A DNA stretch of 7,800 nt, from the NCBI GenBank assembly GCA_021739805.1, contig JAIPBB010000258.1:1-7800 (forward strand), given 5' to 3'. The position numbers and the translations under genes are program-made. Below, piece after piece: positions 1 to 5,810 of this stretch (the stretch's first letter is position 1; every line of letters starts with the position of its first letter). The notes below the pieces were generated by a model that was given only the letters and a program-made list of their open reading frames with translations, did not search any database and was not told the origin of the DNA. This stretch comes from Saprospiraceae bacterium. GTDB lineage: Bacteria; Bacteroidota; Bacteroidia; Bacteroidales; JAIPBB01.

Positions 1-289
1 TATGATATTGATGGAGATAATTAAAAATGATAAACTTTTGTGCGTACATCCTAATTATTGAGCTTTATTTTGCATAATTTGTTGTGATTTTACCCTAAAA
101 TATTCGTTAAATGAACTGTTTTCATTCCTATTTTGCAAAATATTTCACTTTTTAAGGGGACTTTAATGGTCAATAGTGGACAATAGTGGACAATTTCCAA
201 ATACCTATAATACTGTGTATATCAAACTAATAAAATTCATATTTTAGCTATCGAAAACAATAAATATATTAAGTGATATAGACATTTAA
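1..289. other. Gene-poor left flank
   Basis: I see no supportable gene here. Short open stretches touch the left edge (one closes with a TAA at 22-24, another with a TGA at 59-61) and either could be the tail of a gene outside the window, but neither is long enough to judge. The sequence is very AT-rich. The only notable structure is the decamer repeat at 171-195. A TATAAT hexamer at 206-211 has no -35 partner at proper spacing, and Bacteroidota use a different consensus, so I do not call it a promoter. Confidence 0.5.
171..195. repeat. 10-bp tandem repeat upstream of the HTH gene, possible operator
   Basis: The decamer CAATAGTGGA occurs twice head to tail (171-180 and 181-190), and a third partial copy begins CAAT at 191. 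A near-match (GGT) precedes the first copy. A period of 10 bp is close to one helical turn, so a protein could bind the copies on one face of the DNA. The repeat lies about 95 bp upstream of the small helix-turn-helix gene at 290, which makes an operator or recombinase binding site possible. That role is inferred; only the repeat is seen. Confidence 0.55.
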
Positions 290-508
290 ATGAAAGATAG
301 ATTCAATTTTTTTAATAAACCCGAAACCTTGACTTCTTTAGCTTCAAAATACGAAGTATCAGTGAAAACTTTTCGCAAATGGATTATACCAATTGAATAC
401 AAATTAAATATTGAGCATAAAAAGCCATTTACCCCGATAGAACTACGAGCAATCATAAACTTTCTTGGAGAATATGATATAGAGAAGGACAGTACAAGGG
501 ATAATTAA
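290..508 (+). CDS. Small helix-turn-helix protein
   Basis: This encodes 72 residues with no signal peptide or membrane segment. Residues about 14-34 (LTSLASKYEVSVKTFRKWI) have the classic shape of a helix-turn-helix: a first helix, a turn around EVSV, then a recognition helix ending in KWI. Residues about 46-60 (KPFTPIELRAIINFLGEY) form a second predicted helical part. The protein is about the size of an excisionase or a small MerR-like or HTH_17-like DNA-binding protein, and small HTH proteins of this kind are common in accessory regions of Bacteroidota. It has no close coding neighbour: the repeat array begins about 100 bp downstream, and a hairpin lies between. The start is the first ATG of the frame, and no Shine-Dalgarno sequence is visible. 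The HTH call is fairly sure. The target and role (regulator or excisionase) are unknown; the decamer repeat at 171-195 is a candidate target. Confidence 0.75.
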   Translation: MKDRFNFFNKPETLTSLASKYEVSVKTFRKWIIPIEYKLNIEHKKPFTPIELRAIINFLGEYDIEKDSTRDN

Positions 509-564
509 TCCAAAAAAAATCTTATAAAACTATAATTGAGTTATTGATGCATCAAATACGGGAA

Positions 565-587
565 GTGGGAGGCATCTCGCCTTCCAC
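565..587. other. Strong GC-rich hairpin at the left edge of the repeat array
   Basis: The arms 565-573 (GTGGGAGGC) and 579-587 (GCCTTCCAC) pair over 9 bp with a single G-T wobble around the 5-nt loop ATCTC. This stands out in such AT-rich DNA. It lies 57 bp after the stop of the HTH gene and about 20 bp before the array begins. No T-run follows either arm in the required place, so a standard intrinsic terminator is not supported on either strand. It could still help end the HTH transcript, or be a structured DNA site marking the array boundary. Confidence 0.6.
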
Positions 588-635
588 AGCATTTGTCTAG
601 CTGTTACTGGTTTTTAAATTGCAAAATATTGCTAT

Positions 636-829
636 AGGAATAGAAGAGCTTCTAGAAGCAACATCTGGGAATATTCCTGCCTCCTTCCCCATGTTTCTAG
701 CAGTTGCGAACATTTATAGGTGTAATATAGTATTAACAGGATTAAAGAAACATCCAGAGTAGAAATATGGAATATTTTCGCCTCTAGCTGCTTCCATTCA
801 TATTCACCTTCATTGATATTATTTACAGG
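636..829. repeat. Repeat module A1 (194 bp)
   Basis: This first full A module differs from A3 at about six positions over 194 bp. It carries two adjacent perfect palindromes, GCTTCTAGAAGC (648-659) and GGAATATTCC (668-677). It joins B1 directly, without the 40-bp spacer that follows A2 and A3. Confidence 0.9.
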
Positions 830-942
830 AATTTTCAAACAATTGACAGAAAAACAGTAATGCTACGGAAACTCAAAAGAAACTTAGACGGGTTTTTGAT
901 AACCAAATAGAAGCCAAATAGTAAATTTGCACAGTTTATTAC
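830..942. repeat. Repeat module B1 (113 bp)
   Basis: The first 92 bp (830-921) are identical to the first 92 bp of B5 (2037-2128). The last 21 bp differ and resemble no other B tail closely, so the module is a mosaic. Confidence 0.9.
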
Positions 943-1085
943 AGGATAGCATATACTGTCGGCAGGATTCAGCAGCCATAGACAGAATATAGAAACCTAA
1001 TGCTGCTTTCTGGCATATTCACTTTCTTTGAAAATATATACAGGAAATATAATCCCAAACAGAAATAACATAGAATATTTACAGA
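943..1085. repeat. Repeat module C1 (143 bp)
   Basis: Positions 967-1046 (80 bp) are identical to 1918-1997 in C2, whereas the first 24 bp differ at about eight places. The block GCTGCTT followed by CATATTCAC (from about 1001) also occurs in the second half of A, so C looks like a shortened, diverged A. Its last 40 bp correspond to the spacer found after A2 and A3. Confidence 0.88.
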
Positions 1086-1199
1086 AATTTTCAAACAATT
1101 GACAGCAAAATAATAATGTACCGGAAAGTCAATAGAAAATTAGGACAGTTTTATTGCAGCCAAAACGAAGTCAAATAGAACTCTTGTACAGTTAAACAC
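1086..1199. repeat. Repeat module B2 (114 bp, diverged)
   Basis: This copy begins with the shared AATTTTCAAACAATTGACAG and then diverges clearly from B1, B3 and B5 in its middle. Its tail (TCAAATAGAACTCTTG...) matches the tail of B3 instead. Both B2 and B3 are followed by an A module. Confidence 0.85.
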
Positions 1200-1434
1200 A
1201 GGAATAGAAAAACTTCAAGAAGTCATATTTGGAATATTCCCGCCTCCTTCCTCATGTTTCTAGCAGTTGCAGACATTAAGTAGGAGTAATAAAGTAGTAA
1301 TAGGAACTAAGAAACATCCAGATTAGCAATATGGAATATTTTCGTCTCCCACTACTTCCTTACATATTAGCCTTCATTGACATTATTTACAGGAATTTTA
1401 AACTCTAACAGAAATACTACAGAAAATTAACAGG
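1200..1434. repeat. Repeat module A2 plus spacer (194 + 41 bp)
   Basis: A2 (1200-1393) is the most diverged full-length A. The first palindrome is broken (AACTTCAAGAAG), but GGAATATTCC is kept at 1231-1240. The 41-bp spacer 1394-1434 carries several ACAG units (AACAGAAAT, TACAGAAAA, AACAGG) and leads into B3. Confidence 0.87.
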
Positions 1435-1547
1435 AATTTTCAAACAATTGACAGAAAAACAGTAATGTTACGGAAACTCAAAAGAAACTTAGACGGGTTT
1501 TTGATAGCCAGATAGATGTCAAATAGAACTCTTGAACAGTTAAATAC
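1435..1547. repeat. Repeat module B3 (113 bp)
   Basis: The first about 70 bp are nearly identical to B1 and B5 (one substitution near 1468), and the tail is B2-like. It is therefore a recombinant of two B subtypes. It is followed by A3. Confidence 0.88.
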
Positions 1548-1781
1548 AGGAATAGAAAAGCTTCTAGAAGCAACATCTGGGAATATTCCTGCCTCCTTCC
1601 CCATGTTTCTAGCAGTTGCGAACATTTATAGGTGTAATAAAGTATTAACAGGATTAAAGAAACATCCAGAGTAGCAATATGGAATATTTTCGCCTCTCGC
1701 TGCTTCCCTTCATATTCACCTTTATTGATATTATTTACAGGAATTTTAAACTCAAACAGAAATATTACAGAAATATACAGA
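1548..1781. repeat. Repeat module A3 plus spacer (194 + 40 bp)
   Basis: A3 (1548-1741) is nearly identical to A1. Both palindromes are intact, at 1560-1571 and 1580-1589. The spacer 1742-1781 is similar to the one after A2 and contains three ACAGAAA-type units. Confidence 0.9.
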
Positions 1782-1893
1782 AATTTTCAAACAATTAACA
1801 GCAAAATAGCAATACACAAGAAGCTCAATAGAAACTCAAACGGTTTTTTATAGCCATAAAGAAACTAAACAGAAACATTGCACATTTATATAC
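1782..1893. repeat. Repeat module B4 (112 bp, diverged)
   Basis: It starts with TTTTCAAACAATTAACAGC and is closer to B2 than to B1, B3 or B5 in its first third. Its tail (AGAAACATTGCACATTTA...) matches the tail of B5. It is followed by C2. Confidence 0.85.
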
Positions 1894-2036
1894 AGGATAT
1901 TGCGTATAGTCGGAAGGATTCAGCAGCCATAGACAGAATATAGAAACCTAATGCTGCTTTCTGGCATATTCACTTTCTTTGAAAATATATACAGGAATAA
2001 TAATCCCAAACAGAAATAACATAGAATATTTACAGG
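1894..2036. repeat. Repeat module C2 (143 bp)
   Basis: This is the second C copy, with an 80-bp stretch (1918-1997) identical to C1. As with C1, it lies between two B modules. Confidence 0.88.
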
Positions 2037-2149
2037 AATTTTCAAACAATTGACAGAAAAACAGTAATGCTACGGAAACTCAAAAGAAACTTAGACGGGT
2101 TTTTGATAACCAAATAGAAGCCAAATAGAAACATTGCACATTTAAATAC
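2037..2149. repeat. Repeat module B5 (113 bp)
   Basis: Its first 92 bp are identical to B1, although the two lie 1.2 kb apart and the B copies between them differ. This points to recent duplication or gene conversion. It is followed by the truncated A4. Confidence 0.9.
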
Positions 2150-2229
2150 AGGAATAGGAAAACTTCCAAAGGTTACATCTGGAATATTCTTGCCTCCTTC
2201 CGCAATTTTCTAGCAACTGCGAACATTAA
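2150..2229. repeat. Truncated repeat module A4 (about 80 bp)
   Basis: Only the first about 80 bp of A are present, ending in GCGAACATTAA where A1 continues with TTATAGG. The copy is diverged: both palindromes are degraded. The truncation point coincides, within a few bases, with the cut end of the rlmN fragment, so it marks a recombination junction. Confidence 0.85.
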
Positions 2230-2388
2230 TTAAAGGCTTGTCATTTCATCAAATGAATGAACTGCCTTTTTCCACAGCCATTCATAAATTTGTTTTGCTC
2301 TGAAAGGCTTTTCATTATTATCTTTTAGAAAGATAGTGATTTCTTCGATAGAAATTTGTCTTATGTTCTTCTTTTCTTGAGGATTCAC
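2230..2388 (-). pseudogene. rlmN: 5' fragment of rlmN (23S rRNA A2503 methyltransferase), 52 codons
   Basis: Intact RlmN is a radical-SAM enzyme of about 340-390 residues that methylates C2 of A2503 in 23S rRNA, and also some tRNAs. This fragment keeps only the N-terminal accessory domain: an IRQISIEEI segment (residues 9-17), then EKPFRAKQIYEWLWKK (26-41) and SFDEMTSL (45-52), which is a hallmark N-terminal block of the family. An in-frame TAA follows where intact proteins continue with a SKxLR-type sequence, so the CxxxCxxC cluster and all catalytic cysteines are missing. I chose the GTG at 2388 because no ATG lies upstream in frame near it and because the promoter element at 2394-2401 sits just before it. 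The remainder of rlmN is not visible elsewhere in the window. The product cannot be an active methyltransferase. A full rlmN copy presumably exists elsewhere. Confidence 0.85.
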
Positions 2389-2393
2389 GGGTG

Positions 2394-2401
2394 CAAAATT
2401 A
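2394..2401 (-). promoter_or_regulatory. Bacteroidota-type -7 element (TAATTTTG) of the rlmN fragment
   Basis: On the minus strand the sequence TAATTTTG matches the TAnnTTTG consensus used by the primary sigma factor of Bacteroidota. Only 5 bp separate it from the GTG codon, so transcription would start at or next to the start codon, giving a leaderless or nearly leaderless message. No convincing TTG-type -33 element is seen at about 19 bp upstream, which lowers confidence. Confidence 0.5.
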
Positions 2402-2789
2402 GTTAAAATAATGATTGGTTGAATAATAATAGATTTCCGTTTAATTTTAAATAGATGGAACCATTATAATATTGCTAACTTACTTTTTTTTGAGAATTAG
2501 TTAATGCTTTAAAATTAAAAGAATACCACCAATAAAACAAGATATAGCTTAAGAATATAATTTTTTTATTAATAATGTTGTTCATTAAAATAATTGTTAT
2601 TAACTTTACGTTACTTTTTTGTTTATATATTGACTTTCATACTCTATTTTCTCAATAACTATATATTAACTAAAGTTTGAAATCTTAATAATTAATCATT
2701 ATAGCGGACTCTAATATGTTAAAATCCAGCAAATATAATTCTGAAATAAATTTAATATTTAGTATAAACCCCCTTAACTTAATTGCATT
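2402..2789. other. AT-rich intergenic region
   Basis: This stretch lies between the divergently oriented rlmN fragment and the 1001-residue gene. No RNA gene, terminator or good TAnnTTTG promoter for the downstream gene was found. AAAGTTTG at about 2673-2681 is a partial match with poor -33 context. Short inverted arms such as TTAATAA (2569-2575) and TTATTAA (2597-2603) are expected by chance in such AT-rich DNA. The promoter of the downstream operon is presumably here but cannot be placed. Confidence 0.5.
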
Positions 2790-5700
2790 ATGAACATAGG
2801 TATTCCAATTTACAAGTTCGCAACATTACGAAACCCAACTAATGTTGTAGTTCCTTCAGATATTGTAAAAATTCAGCCAGACACCACTTTAGTATCAGAT
2901 TTAATAACTATTAATGAAAGTGCAGATAGTGATGCTCAAAAACTTAGCGATTTTAATGATAGATTGCAATTGTTTATTGAAGCTGGTGATTTTATTAAAA
3001 CAAAATTAGAGTTTGACACTTTAAAACCAGTTCAAGATGCCACTCCCACTCAAGATGTTATCGATCTTTTATATGACAACATACTTGTTCGAACATTAAC
3101 AAAGTGTTCAACTAATCTCTTGTATAAACTTATTGTTGAACAACTGAAATCCATTTATATTGCCGTAAATAGTTTAGCAGCAGATACAGAATTTAGTATT
3201 ATTATACCCGAACGACTGATTTTTACTTTTGCTAATTTCCCTGACACAGGAGATGAACTAACAGCCCCGGATTCAACAGAACAATTGGCAATTCTAGCTG
3301 AACTACAAGAACTACATGAAGTTGAAAAATTGCTTATTAAAGCACGTAATGAAAATGTCATTTCATTTGAAAGTGGTGCTGAAGTTATTGTAAAAAACAC
3401 CGAGTTTTCAAAAATTACATCAGCTTTAAAAACAAGCTCGATTTCTGTTAGTGATGCTCAATCTGTAGTTGATACAAAAATAGCTACACTTACAACAGCC
3501 GAAGAAGCAACCAAGACATTTTATAAGGATTATGATAGTGCTGAAGCTACAGCCACAACAGTTAGTGCTGTAAGAAGCGATAGTCCTATTGGAGTTGTTG
3601 CAGTAAAACAACAATATGAGGAACTGAAGCGTAAGCTTACCAAAGCAGCAACTGATGGTGTTGAAACTATTGAAGATACTAAAACTGTATCTACAACAAA
3701 ATATGCTTCAATACTAACAACTTTTGAAGAAAGCTCACTTACGATTGAAGCAGCCGAAGAACTATTAAAAGAATCTATGGAAACTGCTTCTAGGGAGTTC
3801 CATAAATTAGCTAATAATAAAAAGTTTAGTTTAATAGGAGATCGATGGGTTGAAACTTCAAGATTTGCAAGCAGAGATGTTACTAATACATCTGGTGGAA
3901 TAATGTCACATCCTAATGATTGTACTCTTAAAACTCCTTTTCAAATTGCAGATTTAAAAGTGATTGAACAATTATCGGTGGGGTATTTGCCCGGGGAAAT
4001 AGCCCATATCAATAATACTCAAGCAGGAGAAACCAATACCAGGGTAACACGAAGATTAAAGAAGGTTGATAGTTATGAATCTCTTATAACCGATGAAGAA
4101 ACTTTTAAAGAAACCGACACTCAATCAACTGAAAGATCTGGGATGGAATCCGAAGCATTTAAAGCTCAAACCGAAGCAAGTTCATTTAACATTGGTGCTT
4201 CTGTTTCCGGTTCTTATGGACCAATATCAGCAACAATTGATACAGGGTATTCAAATTCAAGTTCAACTACAAATGCAAATAGCAATTCGCAATATCAAGC
4301 AAAAGAAATAGTGCAAAATATTGTTGAAAGAGTAAGTAACCGAGTTCAGACTGAAAGAAGTGTTAGAACAATTGAGGAATTTGAGGAAACAGTTACACAT
4401 GTAATAACTAATATAGGAGAAGGTACAAAATCATATGTTTACAGATGGCTTAATAAGTTAGTTAAAGCAACATTAAAGAATTATGGTAAAAGACTAATTT
4501 TTCAATTTGATATTGCTCATCCTGCTCATTATTACTTAAAACGGGCAATAAATGATATACCAATTTTAAACTTACCTCCTGACCCAAGAGAATTATCAAT
4601 AGATGGAAATAAAGTTTTGAAATTTGAAACTATTTCACGTGATAATTATTTAGCATGGGGAACTATTTATAAAGTCGAATTACCTCAACCACCTCAACAT
4701 AGTATAATAATTTCTGATTCGATAAATGGAAAAAACGGATGGCTTGTTGAAGGAAAAGTAATACCAATAGACAAAGGCTATAAATGTTCAACAGCTGAAG
4801 TAACTATAGCTTTCCCTAATGTTAATTCAAATAGTAATATAATGTTTTTACTGGGAAATGATGGTTATTATTCAATTGACGGTGGAGAACTTCTTTGGAG
4901 TCCATTAACAGTTTACTTAAATGGTGAAACTGATAAAATTCCATTAACTGTTATTCAACATAGAGATGGTTTTATGCTTCATGTTGAAATTAAATGCGAA
5001 CTTACTGAAAATGCATATAATGAGTGGAAAATTAATGTATTCAATGAAATTGTTAATGCTTATGATAGATTAAAAGCAGAAGCTGAAAGCGAACAATCTT
5101 CGTTTAATCCTAATTTACCCGGGTTGCATCCAATGAAGAAAGAGAAAGTAATGAAAGACGAATTGAAGAAGGAATCTATTCGTAAAATGTTTAGATGTAA
5201 TCCATTTTGGGTAAATGATAATTATATTGTAGGCCAGGAATACACTCCAAATTGCTGCTTAGATAGCACAAATGCTGAAAAGGCAAGATTTATTGAAAAC
5301 ACATTTGATTGGAACAATCTAACTTATGAATTATTTCCTTATTTTTATGCTGACAAAGATTGCTGGTCACAAATTCTTGATTTATCGGATAGCGACCCAC
5401 GTTTTGAAGCATTTTTACAAGCATCTTATGCAACAGTCAGAGTTCCGGTATTTAGAGATACATTAAAAGAAATTGCAGCAATGAATTTTATTATGAACAA
5501 CTCCATTGCAAACTATGAAGTATTACCTGAAACCATGGAGACAATTTTGGATGAATTAAAAAATAATCAACCAAGTTTGTTTACTTACGATTTGGATGGC
5601 ACTGAAATAGCTGAACCAACAGATGTAATTGATTTAGGAATATTCCAATTACCAACAAGTTTAGTAATTCTTGAATGTGGTAATGCTAATGGAATTGTTC

Positions 5701-5795
5701 CAATAGGTTTTCCGCAAGAAGATGAGGAAACAACAGATATTTCTATTCCTAAACAATACTCTCCGGCTATTATTGCTGATACTTGTACACCATAA
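2790..5795 (+). CDS. Large uncharacterised protein (1001 aa), first gene of a lipase operon
   Basis: The function is not known to me. There is no signal peptide and no clear membrane helix. An in-frame TAA at 2775-2777 makes 2790 the first possible ATG; no Shine-Dalgarno sequence is seen. Visible parts in order: an N-terminal region (1-165); a helical, probably coiled-coil stretch (about 170-345); a conserved-looking block GYLPGEIAHI (398-407) followed by GET and a basic RRLKK; an alternating Gly/Ser-rich stretch (about 464-487) and a Ser/Asn/Thr-rich linker (488-501); a helical IVERV...IEEFEET segment; YRWLNK...NYGKRLIF (551-571); a beta-rich middle region; a helix with NAYDRLKAEAE; FDWNNLTYELFPYF (839-852); FLQASYATVRVPV (875-887); and LPTSLVIL (954-961) near the end. 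From memory, these blocks recur in the same order in large hypothetical proteins of Cyanobacteria, Proteobacteria and Actinobacteria. I could not check this. The patatin gene follows after 15 bp, so the two are probably co-transcribed. Confidence 0.9.
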   Translation: MNIGIPIYKFATLRNPTNVVVPSDIVKIQPDTTLVSDLITINESADSDAQKLSDFNDRLQLFIEAGDFIKTKLEFDTLKPVQDATPTQDVIDLLYDNILVRTLTKCSTNLLYKLIVEQLKSIYIAVNSLAADTEFSIIIPERLIFTFANFPDTGDELTAPDSTEQLAILAELQELHEVEKLLIKARNENVISFESGAEVIVKNTEFSKITSALKTSSISVSDAQSVVDTKIATLTTAEEATKTFYKDYDSAEATATTVSAVRSDSPIGVVAVKQQYEELKRKLTKAATDGVETIEDTKTVSTTKYASILTTFEESSLTIEAAEELLKESMETASREFHKLANNKKFSLIGDRWVETSRFASRDVTNTSGGIMSHPNDCTLKTPFQIADLKVIEQLSVGYLPGEIAHINNTQAGETNTRVTRRLKKVDSYESLITDEETFKETDTQSTERSGMESEAFKAQTEASSFNIGASVSGSYGPISATIDTGYSNSSSTTNANSNSQYQAKEIVQNIVERVSNRVQTERSVRTIEEFEETVTHVITNIGEGTKSYVYRWLNKLVKATLKNYGKRLIFQFDIAHPAHYYLKRAINDIPILNLPPDPRELSIDGNKVLKFETISRDNYLAWGTIYKVELPQPPQHSIIISDSINGKNGWLVEGKVIPIDKGYKCSTAEVTIAFPNVNSNSNIMFLLGNDGYYSIDGGELLWSPLTVYLNGETDKIPLTVIQHRDGFMLHVEIKCELTENAYNEWKINVFNEIVNAYDRLKAEAESEQSSFNPNLPGLHPMKKEKVMKDELKKESIRKMFRCNPFWVNDNYIVGQEYTPNCCLDSTNAEKARFIENTFDWNNLTYELFPYFYADKDCWSQILDLSDSDPRFEAFLQASYATVRVPVFRDTLKEIAAMNFIMNNSIANYEVLPETMETILDELKNNQPSLFTYDLDGTEIAEPTDVIDLGIFQLPTSLVILECGNANGIVPIGFPQEDEETTDISIPKQYSPAIIADTCTP

Positions 5796-5810
5796 ATAAA
5801 CTTAAGAATT

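Larger units (their letters stand above)
606..2229. repeat. Modular interspersed repeat array (modules A, B, C)
   Basis: This is a non-coding mosaic of related modules, all in the same orientation. The order is: degenerate B fragment (about 606-635), A1 636-829, B1 830-942, C1 943-1085, B2 1086-1199, A2 1200-1393, spacer 1394-1434, B3 1435-1547, A3 1548-1741, spacer 1742-1781, B4 1782-1893, C2 1894-2036, B5 2037-2149, A4 2150 to about 2229 (truncated). Module lengths are nearly fixed: A is 194 bp three times, C 143 bp twice, B 112-114 bp. Most junctions carry the motif TACAGG or TACAGA. B always separates the long modules. Two minus-strand open frames inside (632-838 and 1440-1625) fall in different modules and frames, and I treat them as spurious. 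No terminal inverted repeats, transposase or integrase is seen. The function is unknown. Confidence 0.92.

Noticed and set aside
206..211. TATAAT as a -10 promoter box for the HTH gene
   Set aside because: There is no -35 box at 16-18 bp, the distance to the start is about 80 bp, and the presumed Bacteroidota host uses TAnnTTTG.
632..838. Minus-strand 68-codon open frame within repeat module A1
   Set aside because: It coincides with the repeat module. The related A2 and A4 copies do not keep the frame, and no codon-like constraint is visible, so it is a chance frame in repeated DNA.
1440..1625. Minus-strand 61-codon open frame across modules B3 and A3
   Set aside because: It crosses a module junction in another reading frame than the one at 632-838, and near-identical modules elsewhere do not encode the same product.
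606..2229. CRISPR array
   Set aside because: The modules are over 100 bp, the sequences between them are also repeated, and no cas gene is present.
606..2229. Integron cassette array or insertion sequence
   Set aside because: There are no cassette genes, no recognisable attC core sites, no integrase, no transposase and no terminal inverted repeats at the array ends.
2569..2603. Inverted TTAATAA / TTATTAA arms
   Set aside because: Seven A/T-only bases with a 21-bp loop are expected by chance in such AT-rich DNA.
4093..4311. Plus-strand 72-codon open frame in a second frame
   Set aside because: It lies wholly inside the 1001-codon gene and has low-complexity Gln-rich composition caused by the frame shift.
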